NCBI RefSeq assembly: GCF_037975245.1
Contig: NC_092569.1
Location: 22,598,168-22,662,167 of the forward strand
From: Apostichopus japonicus
Taxonomy: Eukaryota; Echinodermata; Holothuroidea; Aspidochirotida; Stichopodidae
Direction: 5' to 3'
DNA length: 64,000 nucleotides
Shown here: positions 22,008-34,669 of the stretch, one piece after another
Layout: every line of letters starts with the position of its first letter
How positions within the stretch are numbered: position 1 is the stretch's first letter
Notes under the pieces: model-generated
What the model saw: the letters and a program-made list of their open reading frames with translations, nothing else
The model's database searches: none
Told to the model about the DNA's origin: nothing
Translations under genes and position numbers: made by a program

Positions 22008-22038
22008 CTGGTTTACATGTGCTGAGATTATCCGATAA
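22008..22038 (-). CDS. Candidate 31-nt micro-exon (copy 1)
   Basis: It lies between AG and a GTAAGA donor and is conserved in copy 2 (41,330-41,360). Its pyrimidine tract is weak. With the 29-nt exon at 21,712 it totals 60 nt, so it could replace the 31-nt exon at 20,180 in a mutually exclusive way without changing frame. Confidence 0.3.
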
Positions 22039-22239
22039 CTCGTTAATTAAGTATGTTGGGAGAAAGAAGCTAATGATATACCAGTCGTGCAAAAATTCTT
22101 CTCTAAAACGATATTTTTGTCAAAGTAGTTATTATAAAATCTAAGTGTCAAAGTAAAGGATATCTGTTAACTTTAAAGAAAATGATAGGTAACTGTTCAA
22201 CAAACACATCAAATTTCAAATATGACTTCTTGTAAAACA

Positions 22240-25200
22240 ATTTATAGAGTTTCTGTCAAGTTATATCCATTTGAAAATTCTTGGCAATCAACATCATCTA
22301 GATTCCCTCAAAACAACATGATTTTGAATAATAGCCGTTCTTGTCTACGTGATCACGTGTTGTATGGTAACATTTTCCATATTTTTTAAATTATAGACTT
22401 TGCAAGGAAGAAACGAGGAAATGATGATACAAGCCTGTCTTGTCGACAACGTGGCAAAAAAAGCTCTGAATCATAAATTATAACCTTTCTACAGTTTTGT
22501 TCTTTAAAAAAAAAACAGAATCAGGAAATTTACAACGGAAACGCAAAGCGAGAAAGCATACGAATTTATTTATTGTTTTGTCTGGGAGGGTTGAGTTATG
22601 TTAATAAACAAGTCTGTTTACTCTTTTCCTTTATCTTGACATTGGTTTGGTACAATTTAAAAAACAAAATCTTGGAATGAATCTTTTTTATTATTGTGGG
22701 TTAGTCGACGATCTTTCTGATGTTATAGGCAAAATTTCAAAACTAACAACGTTTCACAGTGACTTTTTTGTATTATACTTTATTCTCAATTTCTTATCAC
22801 TTTCCATAACATTTAGGTTAACATGTTCGTACTTTATTTTTAGTTTTAAAGCGGTGTTTCGTGCAAACTTGTTACAAAAATGTTGGCTATTAGAATAATT
22901 ATATTTAGTTGATGGTTATTACATTGATAACGTCAAAATCATCCATATGATAAACGCACGTGACCGAATCGAAAATATTATTAACAGATGCATGTGTAAT
23001 ACAATACAAGGACCGCCAGAAGGAAACAAGACATTGGAGAACAATCAGTGTTACCTTAACCCGGAAATCGTCAGGGAAACAATTGAAATTAAGAGGTTGA
23101 TGCATTTTAAGAAGGAATATTAAGATTGACATTGCTTGGTCATGAAAAAAAAGTTTCAAGACAAAATACAGAATTATTAAGATAAACAGTTTGTACATAA
23201 AACTATTAGAGACGATGTATCAGTATTGAGCTAGTACAAAAAGGGGTTACTTGGCTTACAAATATCGGTTGCTTAATTACCTGTATCAAATATAAGGTGT
23301 GTTGGGGATGTTTGGCAAATAATTGTTGATCCTTGTAAGATACATTCGTTTCCTCTTGTGTATTTGCATGGTGAACTGATCAATATTTATTCGTTCGTAG
23401 GCCTACGTGCCTGTTTAAAATGTGTATTTGGTGTATTAAAAGTGTATTACATAAATGCGTCTATTCTGTTATGTTTTACAGATACCTGCACAGAGGACAA
23501 ATTTGAAAGTTGTTGTCAGATATACATATATTGTAATACTTAACATATTAACACTTTTGTGAACGAGAATTTGAAAGTGCTTGGAATTCTCTAATTTTGA
23601 ATTGATCTAGTACTGTTTTTGTAGTGTAAACTTGGTTGTTAAATATTGCACACATAAACTGTTACAATACTGAGGTTTTCTTAGCTCGTTTTGTAAAAAA
23701 AAGAAAACATTTAAGCTACACTGTGTAAAGCTGCCATTTTTATGTACACGAAAAACCCATCAATACATTATGTTCACATATTAAACGTCTGTTTATTAGG
23801 AATTATGCTTCTTTCATATATTAAATCCAACAGATTGATAATATCAGTATAAAGATGTAAATATAGCAAGTTGGATATTACACTAATTAAAAGTTTATTT
23901 ATCATTTCTGTATGCATATTTATTCTTTAAAAAATCAAAAGCTGAAATTGATCTATTTTATCATACTAGTTGGGCAGTCATTTTGACGGAGAGATACATT
24001 TTGTATTCGGAAAATATGAAAATTTTTATGAATCGACAGAACAAATTGTCACCGTGAAGGAATGACTTCACAAGTTGTTTTATGATATTGTTACTTGTTC
24101 TATACATTTTCATTTTAAGCTTCATGCGATATTTTCTTTGATTAACAAATTATTGGTTAACAACTTAATCATAAAGTCATTTTTCCTAGCGTAGGTTTAT
24201 GGATACTTAATCATATGTAGGGTTTTGAAACCCATGTGCTCTCGTTACAAGGCCGTTTAGGGTTTCTTGTGATACAATTTATAGAGTGTGTGTAAAATTA
24301 TATCCATTTTGAAAATTCTTGGCAATAATACCTCGTCTAGACTCAATAACAACAACACGATTTTGAAAAATAGCCGTTCTTGTCTACGTGATCACGTGTT
24401 GTATGGTAAAGTGTTCAATAGTTTTAATTAAAGACTTTGCATGAAGAAACGAGGATATGATAGCTTCAAGCCTGTGTTGTCGACAACGTGGGGAAATAGC
24501 TCTGAATCATAAATGACAACATTTCTACAGTTTTTGTTCTTTTAAAAAACAGAATCAGGAACTTTACAACGGAAACGCACAGCGAGAAGATATATACATC
24601 TATTTATGTTTTTGTCTGGGATGATTGAGTAATGTTAATGAACAAGTCTGTGTTACTGTTCTACCTTTTCGTGACATTGTTTTGGTAAAACTTTAAAAAA
24701 AAAAAAACTTTCTTAGAATGAATCTTTCTTTCTTATTGTCGGTTAGTAGACGCACTTTCTGATGCTACCGTCACAATTTCAAAACTAAAAACTTTTCACA
24801 TTGATTTTTTTTTATTTGTACCTTATTTCCTATCACTTTTCATAACATTTATTCTATAATTGTCGTACTCTATTTGTATTCTTAACGGAAAGTTTCGTGC
24901 AAAATTCTTTCATGTATGTCGACTATTTAAATATTCACATTTAGTTGATGATTATTACATTGACATGCGTTAAAAAATCATTCCTATGGTTAACGCACAT
25001 GACTGAATCAAATACATTTTTAACAGATATTTAATTTTGACATATTAAACTTCTGTGTCTAAGAAATTATTTTTTTGCGGAATACTAAATCCAACATATT
25101 GATCATATCAGTATAACGTTGTAAAAATAGCAATTTAGTAATTAAACTTATTTAGAACTTTAATTATCATTTCCGCATGCATATTTGTTCTTTTAGAAAA

Positions 25201-25520
25201 TCAAAAGCTGAACTGTATTTATTTTATCATACTAGTTCGGCAGTAATTTTGACGGAGAGATAAATGTTGTATTCGTAATATATGAATTATTTTATGAATT
25301 GATGGAACAAATTGTCATCGTGAAGGAATATCTTCTCAAGTTCTTTCTTGACATTGTTACTTGTTTTATACCTTCGCATTTTAAATTTCATCCGATATTT
25401 TCTTTGATAAACAAATGATTAGTTCACAAGTTAATCATAACGTTATATTTCTTAGCATAGGATAATGGATATTCTATCATATGTAGGGTTTTGAAACCCT
25501 TATGCCCTCGTTACAAGACC
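22240..25520. repeat. Internal ~2-kb tandem duplication in intron 1 (copy 1)
   Basis: About 22,240-24,280 and 24,283-25,520 share long stretches, such as TAGCCGTTCTTGTCTACGTG near 22,330 and 24,370. The second unit lacks about 0.68 kb (junction near 25,029) that is retained in copy 2. Confidence 0.75.
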
Positions 25521-26223
25521 GGCTGTGCACTCAATATGGACGAGAAACTTGTTGTATTATAAACAGAATTGTGTGAATTTGAGATATATATAAGTGATAA
25601 CATTTAGACATTTCCATATGTATATGTATTTTGTATGTTTCAAAGTTCTTCTCCAAAGATATTTGTCTTGATTTTTAATAGTTTAGCCTCTAAAAAGACA
25701 TGTCAAAGATAGATGTTCTGCCTAGTAAAATTCTGTTGTAGATTTTCTTTTTACGCGTTTGTTGGATTCTGAAAAAAATCAATGATGTAATTCATAATTG
25801 GGTATCAACTAATGATACAGGATTGACAGTACGAATAGTGGGGCTATCAGCAGAAAATATAAGGGCAAGATAATAAATGCAATAAAGTAATAAAGAGAGA
25901 TAATTGTGTGCAGAATAATGCTCGATAACGCACAACATTTACACACAAAAAAAAAAAACATATCTCTATTTCAAAAAAGTTACAGTTGAACAGAGCCGAT
26001 AGCTCACCAATCGTAATATTCTCTACAAATACTCGACGTAACAAGTCAGCGCAGATAGACGTTGTTTTATTTTATATGTAGAAAGACGTACAGGAATTTG
26101 TTAATCTGAAGTTAATGAAATACTGAGTACCAAATTGTAAATCAGTGGAAAAAAATTATACAAGTAAAACAAATCAAACTTTGAAGAAATTAATTTCATT
26201 TTATTAATATTTTAGAGACTTAC

Positions 26224-26295
26224 CCGAAAACCATTTGAGTTTAAAAGCAGCAACACCGCAAAGACCAAAAAACATTTGCTTTGAAGTTCTGCCAT
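26224..26295 (-). CDS. Copy 1 exon 1: signal peptide
   Basis: ATG at 26,295 opens 24 codons: MAELQSK, then a hydrophobic core FLVFAVLLLL, ending before a GTAAGT donor (phase 0). A classic secretion signal. No Met lies nearer the core. Confidence 0.75.
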
Positions 26296-26439
26296 TGATC
26301 CAACACGAAAGAGAGAAAAAAGGGTGCACGAAATAAAGGAGATACTTGCTGACCTTCTGAGACAGTGACAGAAGTAATGAACGTGAAATCTTTACACAAG
26401 GAGGCACCTTCATACGTACGGATGTCCAATTGCACCACG

Positions 26440-26446
26440 TTATATA
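26440..26446 (-). promoter_or_regulatory. Candidate TATA box, copy 1 gene
   Basis: TATATAA on the minus strand about 145 nt upstream of the signal-peptide ATG, in a block conserved in copy 2. AT-rich context makes chance matches common. Confidence 0.25.
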
Positions 26447-28930
26447 TCAGTCGGTCATATTTAAGATCCATAATTTATGTTATGCAATCTAGTTTGTCCC
26501 ATATCGACATCTGCATTTAATGTAAGTGTCATTATTATTACAGGATAAATATGTGCTTTGTCCACTCAGAAGCTCTTTTATCTCGAATCGTTAGTTAGAA
26601 TTTAAAACTCGCGATTTTACCACAAGGAAAGGATAAGAATGGTTGTTTACATCCCACACAATAAATGTCAAATTATCTGTATATTGACCATTACTGAATT
26701 AAATGACTATATTTTAATTGTCTTAAGCTTGCCACATATCTTTACGAATTAACAAATATAAGGTCGAATGTGGAAGGCAAATGATAAGCACTAAGAACCG
26801 TGTTTGTCCGTCGTTTACTGATATGGGACATCATGCATGCAAAAGACGCTCTCAACGTATTAACATACTTTAACACCAAATCACTCGGAATAGTGAGATA
26901 TCGATATCAAACAGCACCTTTCGGATATTAGACGAATCACAGGAATAGTTATTTCTGCTGGCCTATCGCGGAATAGAGTATTTCTATTTAACGATGTGGT
27001 TTTGTTCTTATTTACTGGGGTGTTAAACATTATCAATAATTTGGTTAAAACAACAACAATAATATTGTTTTTCCACCCGATATTCATGGCTCGTACATTA
27101 ACTACTATTCATGTCTTGTAACAAATGTTTTGAACACAAAGTAGTAATTACTGATAATTATTGATAAACGGTTGTAGGACATAACTGTAGTTGCTGTGCC
27201 AACCATTGGGTGCGAGTTCTTTAACACGCGGTTAGAAAATGAAGTCGTATCTAGTCGTTTTATGCTATCAGTAAGCGTATGGGTATACCGGAACATTGCA
27301 TTTCTTCGTTCTCGGAATGACGAATTGGCGTAGTATAAAGAGAGTTGTGAACTGGAATCAAACGGTACAGTACCTACTTTACTTCAAACACATATCTAGT
27401 ACCGTACATGTTACTACTGTCCATGTCTCACAACCGTTCATCATTAATCTTTACTTTGTGTTCGTAACATGGTAACATGTGTTACAGGTGGCACCAGTAC
27501 TTACTGTGCTAATTATGAGTATCGGCTGGTTTTTCACATATTATTATATTATTTGTTACAATATCACTCATGCAGTAAACTGTTGAAATGATGCAATTCA
27601 CTTTAAATGATCATAACCAGGAACTACCCATTTCATACGCATAATGATTTCAAAGTACCTTAAAGGCTTTAACGTTACACAATCATTTCCAAGGTAATGC
27701 CTTCTATTTTCCTTGCTGGTATGTACAAGATATTATATGTTAAACAACGTGGCTGGCAACTTACGATACTCAACGGAATCTGGTGGACGTATAAACCGTA
27801 TGATATCACGTGCTTGAGCCACGTAACACTGTTCCACGTGCTCGAACTGATGACATCACAAGGAAGCACATCTTAAATTATGACGAATCGTGGGTGGGTT
27901 CTTTACTACAATGATACACAGGCAAATTGTCAGACGGTATTATCTGTGCCAAGAAATTGGAGTTCGCACTTCTTGTGTTAAAGCATTTACCCCCTTCCTC
28001 ATATAACCTAGTAGAGGAATTTGACCTAGTTGTAATTACAGGATTGTCTTCGGAATGTGGTGAAAGAGGATCAGGGCGAAGTATTATATAAGCCAAATAA
28101 AAGAAATCACATTAATGTTTACTGTGTTAGACAAAATGTTTGACACTGAAATAAAGTGTTTACTAGCAGTAAGAAACAACGAAATGGTTGTACTCGCATA
28201 TATGCCGTGAGTTACACTGAATGATATCGATGGGTGTATAGTACATGAGGATTTGGTCAAAATGATACAAACATATGTATTTGGTGTATCTAATTGTAAT
28301 ATTATATACAACAAGGAAGTAGGCGGTCTCAACGATAATCACTGTGACATTTCGGAGGGGAGCCATCGCCTAATACTTATAAATGATAGGCGCTTATTCA
28401 AACACATATCTAGCAATATTTAAGTAAATTCGAAAATAATAACTCATTGTCGGAATATTTTTAAAATTCTCTCGTGTTCTGCATCATTTTCTCCCATTCC
28501 GTCTAGTGTTTTTATTTTTACTGCACGGGATAGAGTATGAAAGTCCTTACCATATTATTGTTACTGAAAACTTTTTCGATCAATATAAAGAAATACCATT
28601 CCAAAGACATTAAGAATATTTCCACCTGATTATGTTTGTGTTATGTCTCACCGTCTAACACAACTAAGATCACTTTGGATTACTGGTAGCAATTTTGTGA
28701 TAACATATTCGGCGTCCCATACTGCTTGCGATTTCCTGTCACCGAACATATCGCATTTCACCGATTCTAGGATATAAAAATAAATATTCATGCGTATTTG
28801 TCAATTACCATACTAAAATATATGTGAATAAAGATGTTTTGATTTCAAGTGTCGTATACGCAACCTCTGTATATATAATATAGTTGTACAGTGATGAGTG
28901 GGATTGCGATACGTCAGGAATATGGGATGT

Positions 28931-30049
28931 TGGAAATGGTTCTGTTAAAGTTCTAAACAAAATATAATTGGAAGAGCCCCCTCTATTTGATTCCGGTGGG
29001 TATATGGATCGGGGACAACCTTTACAACATATACCTTATGAAATACTTATTTGTGGAATTGATAAACGATTATTCAAACATTTTTTTTTCACCTATATGT
29101 TAGCAATATCCTTATTTTTTATTTAATCATTTATAAAATTAGATTACATTGTTGGAACGTTGTATATGTTGATATCATTTTCCTGATAACCACCTTACTT
29201 CGTTCGTGTTCGTAAGAGTGGCAGTTTTAATCGCTAATACGATTAATCGTGGTAAGTTTAGTTAATAGCTTTTTCTAAGCTGCAGACAGATCCCGTATTC
29301 TGTCACCAGTGTTGATTTTACCCAATGCAGGTTAATCAGTAAGTAATTATTAAAGCGATACAATACTTCGTCCATCGAATTTTCGAGTCACTGTTAAAGC
29401 GTAAAGTTACAAAGGCCTATTTTAATAAAATATATCATAGGATGTTGGTGTAACTAATTACATTGATTCAATTTACAGCTTCATAGAACATTCCTTTGAT
29501 AGGGCAATTAAAAATGTTGTTCATATACTTAATTGTTAGACTTAATAACACAAAAACTCTGACGTTATACATGAAAAAGCGCAAACAAAATAAGCAACTT
29601 GGTACGTTTGTCTATGTGTGACATACATAATAATTCCTCAATGTTGTGTATTATTGAAATGCAATTTATAATTAAACTAAGAATTAGTGCATAGTGTGTT
29701 TCACTTAGCCTATACTTCATTAAATATGATGTTAATATTATACTCTGATGCAACAATAAACAGAGGAAATTTGGACAATTTTCGACAAAAAGACTCATTT
29801 ACCTATATAAAAATGTTCAAGTCTAAACGTGATATTATGTCAAGAAAGAAAACGCACAATTTAACATGATTATTGAATAAATATCATCACTTATAGTTAT
29901 ACAATGGTACATTGGTACAATGGTACATCAACTGAATTTGGTATGCTGTAGCGTGTTAACAAACACTATTATCAGTCCAGGGTGTATATCGATTCTTCGT
30001 TGAAGTGTTAACTAACCCTTTTACATAGTTGAGATCCATCAATTAAAGT
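28931..30049. other. Unique spacer between the two segmental copies
   Basis: No gene seen. About 29,050-29,200 is a partial member of the dispersed ~400-bp repeat family. TTGGAAGAGCCCCCTCTA at about 28,970 also occurs at about 11,561, marking another shared border sequence. Confidence 0.4.
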
Positions 30050-33000
30050 GACTGCGCTATATTGTCTAGGACAAAGACATTGGGTCGATTCCCCAGATGC
30101 AATATAAAACAAAAACATCCAATTTTATTTTGACAATGTGTTAACAATTTGACCTTTAGTGTTGAATGCCATGAGTTCTTCTGTTGCATATATGAAGTTA
30201 AAAAAAAAACACTTGGTTGAGTTATTAGATTGTTAAAACAATGCATTGATGTTACTGAAAACTAGGATAAAAATATGAATATTCATGTGAAAAAGTATAT
30301 TGTCAATCAAATATAAGTTAAAAAAAAGATCTTATCATTTTCGAGTGTCGTTTACGCCACCTATGTACATATATTGATAATGTTGTACAGTGATGAGTGT
30401 GATTTAATATTTAATATCAAAATAACAAAAATAAAAACATCCCATCTTTATTAATACATCCTTGCGCTTTTTATTGGATAGGCGTTTGATGTAAAGATCC
30501 CTTAGATGTTTCTTGTACCATGACAATTTCGACTTTTTGGACGCGAGGTAACGGTACATTGCCTTTTTTACCACGTTGGCGGCGCATTCACATCAACTGG
30601 TAATTTAATTTGGTCTCCACGTGTAGTAGGAAAACCTTTCGCTTTTTAGGGGAACATCTTGATGAAAACAATCCATTTCACGGGCAAGATTCTAAACAGA
30701 CGTGTTGCTGGTGCTATGGTGGCGCTTCAGTTCACAAAGAAAAGTTTTAGAACTATGTTTCTATGTTTTATCAGATTTTGTTGGCTTGTATCACTTGGGT
30801 ACGCAAACATATTGGGTCTCATGTGTAAAGTGTTTGTACGAAAACGAACATCCGTGGGCGTATAAGGCTGTAAATTGATGACAAGGTATCCGTATGGTTC
30901 CTTGGTAGAATCTGCAAACGCTTCCTGCATACACGTTTGACTTGCTCTGGATGCATCTGTTTTGCCAAATTTGAGACTTGGGTTTTGTCTCTAGGGCTTT
31001 TAAATTACACGATGTAATGTGTGATATTACTCGTTTCCTTTGACAGTTAAATAACATTGTGATAAAGCTCATAGAAATATTTCATGTGATCAACTTTCTA
31101 TTAACATCATATCTCTATGATGATTTCTTTTTAGAAAACCAATCATTTATGCGTTGATCGTTCCCATTTGATATCATGATATGGTATAAAATAATCAACT
31201 TTTTGTAAAATAGGTCAAGATTTGCCTCCAATTCCGACCGGGAGACCCTCAACAAAATGATTTTAGAGAGGACCACAGACATCTCCATAACAGCTGGCTG
31301 GTATTCCCCATAGCAATGCACAACCCTCTCAGGCGTATATTGGTACTTCCGGATATATTGAGAGATATGAATCCGTTTTCAAATATCACCTTAATTATAA
31401 AGAAAAAATGTATCGACTATGAAAAGGACAATATACGCAATTTTCTCATGGGAGCTACCGTCATTTTAGCTTACGAATAATTTAATCCTGACAACCACGC
31501 ACACTTCTTATTAAAATGATTCTGGCAATATGAAATGCCAGAAATAAGACGTCCAAAGGAGTAAAAAAAAAATTGCTCAACTCTAACGAAAATTGCCACC
31601 CAATTACTTCCCGGGTTCCTTTTATTTGATTGTTTTGTATTAATGACGGTTCTAGAAAAGAGGGTTAATTGTCTATGAATACGTTACGAGTTTAACCACT
31701 ACTATCACAACGTCATATTCAGCGTATACAAACACGCTCACACTTCTGCTCAGGGCGTACTCAAATTGCATTTCAAGACGCACATTATCCTTTTACCGAA
31801 ATTAAAGAGGCCTCCGCTAGCTAGGTCAGGTGTCATTTCAAAGGCATAAAACGGGTAACCTTTGGCGTAGTCACTACGACTGATCTGATTGCCTTTGTCT
31901 CTGATTATACCATTTAATCCCGAAAGCAGGCCATTACGTAGCGATCAACCGTATAATTAGGGCGTAACGGTTTTCATGGTAGCTGTTCACCGTCTACGTA
32001 TAACGTTAAAATAAGAATGTTGGGCCCATGAAGTTAAATGGTGCGACGGCGTTGCATCCACAGTCCCTCTCTCTCTCTCTTTCAGCCGATTTGAAGTAGA
32101 ATTACTACGGAATCTTTAAACATGTATGTACATCACCAACAATATTTGATTGATAACAATTCTGTCCATACGAACCAGCAATTATATGACGGTAAGGATA
32201 ATACGTCAGTTTTATGTATCTCTTTCTTCATTTATAATAGTTGTTCTAGGTTATTGGATATTGCTTGAAAATATTAAGGGAAAAGCAACTATAGATTATT
32301 TAAACTAGTATTTTCTTTTCGTTGTAGTAATTGGCATCCATAAATGAACACAACGCTATGGTATTTCAGAGAGATCCGAGTCATATTTCACTGGTATAGG
32401 TGCTGGAAAGAGCGGGTGGGTTGCTGTCGGTGACAAATATAGACAGAAGAGCCTTTCTTATAATCTTTCTACACTCTAAACTTGTTTATTTGATGTTTTC
32501 TAACAATTGTTTTTTTATATTTATAAAGACCGCACTTGTTTCCTTTTTATTTTTGAATGTTTTTGTTGATTTTATCTCAAGTTTTACTTTAATCCTTCCT
32601 ATTTAGAAATTACTTGAAATGTATTCAGGAAAATGAAAGTAGAGGGAAACTCCACGGTTTTCAGCGCGAAAACAAAACTTCATTTAATAAAATGTTTTGC
32701 CAGTTTTACATTATCCATTTGTTATGTTATTTCGAAATCAAGGTAATTTAGATATTTCCTTGTGTTCTTATATTAGTCATCTCGTCTGGCTTGTAGTTTT
32801 GCCCTCTTTACGAATTATCCACAGGGTCGAAAATGGTGCGACACTCTCTTTCCAGTACTGTGAAAGAAAAACTAAGGATCCAATGTTTACAAAAGGGCCG
32901 ACAAAGGACCACTTTCCATAGATCAAAGTGTACCTTTTGTCACTTTGAAAATAACGTGTTTGACATTGTTGTAATCTTAAAGATGAACCCCGCAAGTTCT

Positions 33001-33240
33001 TTGAATAAACAACAAGACTCCATTATCTAATGTTGAATACCAGGGATGTGAAGACGGAATACATAGGCCACTGTCATCCCGTGCCCCCCCCCCACCTCCC
33101 CACCTATGCCCTCCAATTTCTGTGAAATTCTTGAAGATGACACTCTCCTTTGAATTTGTAAGTCTCAAGGGGATTCATGTCGGAATATCACTCATATGTG
33201 TTATATTTCAAATACAGTAGTACGCTTTAAATATGTGCTG

Positions 33241-33322
33241 GGGTTCGTGGGGATGATCAGGTGGTTATCGCACTTAACTAGGAATTCGGAGAACGATAAT
33301 TTCTAGAGTCGGGACAATCAAG
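33241..33322 (+). repeat. Possible decayed tRNA-derived SINE head (copy 2)
   Basis: Duplicate of the sequence at 15,213-15,290; same reasoning and limits. Confidence 0.3.
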
Positions 33323-33826
33323 CAGATGACAAAATGAACAATCACTACATCATATTCTTACATGGAGATGAGTTAGAAAGAATGAAAGTTATGCAGATTA
33401 ATGGTAAGTTAGTGAGTCTGGTTGAATACGTACCTTTGGCAAATATCTAATTAAAGGAGTCTCCCAGAACCCTGGTTATATATGATCAACTTCGTGTGCA
33501 TGTAAACGCTTCTTTCATTTTAGTAAGCAAATGTATCATCTAATTGTGTCAATGTTAAGATATTGATTCATGAATAAGAGGGCAATTATTCTGGTGATTT
33601 CGGTTGGTTGTGTTCTTTCTGCATAAACTATTGCGCTTTACTCTGGCAGTAGAACTGTTCTCTCAAACATATTACATAAACAACCCAGAAAGTAAATCGA
33701 AACGTATAAGATATCGTTCATAGTTAGGCGATGTCATAACATTGTCACTTGTGTTTATTCAATATAATCGCAACTTTTGGAAAGGAATATTACTGGTCAG
33801 TAAACTGATGTATTTTTTTAATATAT

Positions 33827-33832
33827 TTTATT
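33827..33832 (-). terminator. Candidate poly(A) signal, copy 2 gene
   Basis: AATAAA on the minus strand about 335 nt after the stop codon; also at 15,795-15,800 in copy 1. Weak evidence in AT-rich DNA. Confidence 0.25.
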
Positions 33833-34166
33833 TGCATCACTTCTTAGTATTCTCAGTGACATCATTACTAATAACATTTAAGAAAAATCGAATTCAATTC
33901 CATTTTGGAAAACTTTGGACAAATTATCGAATGCCATCGAGTTTCCTGTGATTGTTGTACCCCTCTTAAATTGTTTTTCCGTCGTTTGATAGTTTGCCTT
34001 GGATTGCATTGGAAGGCTAAGTAGTGTCTCTTTCCTTCACCTCCATCTTTTAAATATGCAAACTTCCACTAGCTTCGATATGTACTTCCTTGTTTAATAT
34101 ATGCTATTATATCGCCAACCGTTTCCTGTCCTTGTTACCTTGAAGACTTCAAATCCACTACTTTGA

Positions 34167-34669
34167 TCATTGACTTGGCCGTATTTTCATTGTTGTTGCT
34201 GTTATACCGCAATCAGAACCGTGAAGATTCGTCCAGAAGATACCGCGGTTATCGTTGTATGAGTAGTCACCATTCAGATTGGAGTAGCCACAGGAATAGA
34301 AAGTTGTCGCATAGACCGGGTTTTTGTTTCGGCAACTTCTATAACGGTAATTACCACTACAGCCATCACAATTATAACATTTATAATGATAATAATAATT
34401 ATAATAATAATTATAACAGTAATAATAATAATAATGATAACAACAATAATAATAATCATAACAACAATAACAGTCAGAGTACTCGTATCCACCAGTAGCC
34501 ACGCGGTTGCTGAATGAGTAGCAGTTGCTGGTAGAGCCCGTGCTACTATCGTCTGCATACCACCAGCCACCTCGGTGTTTTTCTGCGCAGTCGAAGGTAC
34601 TCGATCCATCGTTGTCTTGATCGTGCGTACTAAACCGATGCCCTGAATTTGCTCCCATAGCATTGTTAC
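34167..34669 (-). CDS. Copy 2 exon 9: FBG C-terminal block with Tyr/Cys-rich insert
   Basis: Phase 1 acceptor TTTCCTTCCAG; 166 codons then TGA. GANSGHRFSTHDQDNDG, DCAEKHRGGWWY, CGYSNLNG and GIFWTNLHGSDCG are FBG-end motifs. Between GGWWY and CGYSNLNG lies an in-frame insert of roughly 80 residues, half of it Tyr/Cys/Asn encoded by an ATT/ATA microsatellite. In ordinary FBG domains these motifs are nearly adjacent. Confidence 0.85.

Larger units (their letters stand above)
16135..26295 (-). pseudogene. Fibrinogen-related mosaic gene, copy 1: exon lost and premature stop
   Basis: Minus-strand paralogue of the intact gene at 34,167-46,290. Exons found: 26224-26295 (signal peptide), 21712-21740, 20180-20210, 19113-19277 (FBG start), 18453-18717 (FBG middle), 17876-18084 (TIL), 17192-17491 (TILa, EGF, second FBG start) and 16135-16610 (FBG end). 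The FBG-middle exon present in copy 2 at 36,000-36,267 is missing with 1.27 kb of flanking DNA. Splicing the phase-0 donor of the 17,192 exon to the phase-1 acceptor of the last exon would shift frame. The last exon also has an in-frame TAA at 16,393-16,395, removing 85 downstream codons. All other splice sites look intact. It may be dying, or may make a shorter product by joining the 18,453 exon to the last exon, which keeps frame. Confidence 0.75.
9205..28930. repeat. Segmental duplication, copy 1
   Basis: Nearly the whole interval is repeated in the same orientation at about 30,050-48,890. The offset is 18,032 at 14,665-16,135, rises to about 19,327 after the exon-8 deletion at 17,091, and to about 19,980 after a second deletion near 25,030. 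Copy-1-only segments: the retroelement at 9,388-9,831, about 9,870-11,765 and the MITE at 12,011-12,462. Exons differ by only a few residues between copies, so the duplication is fairly recent. Confidence 0.9.
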
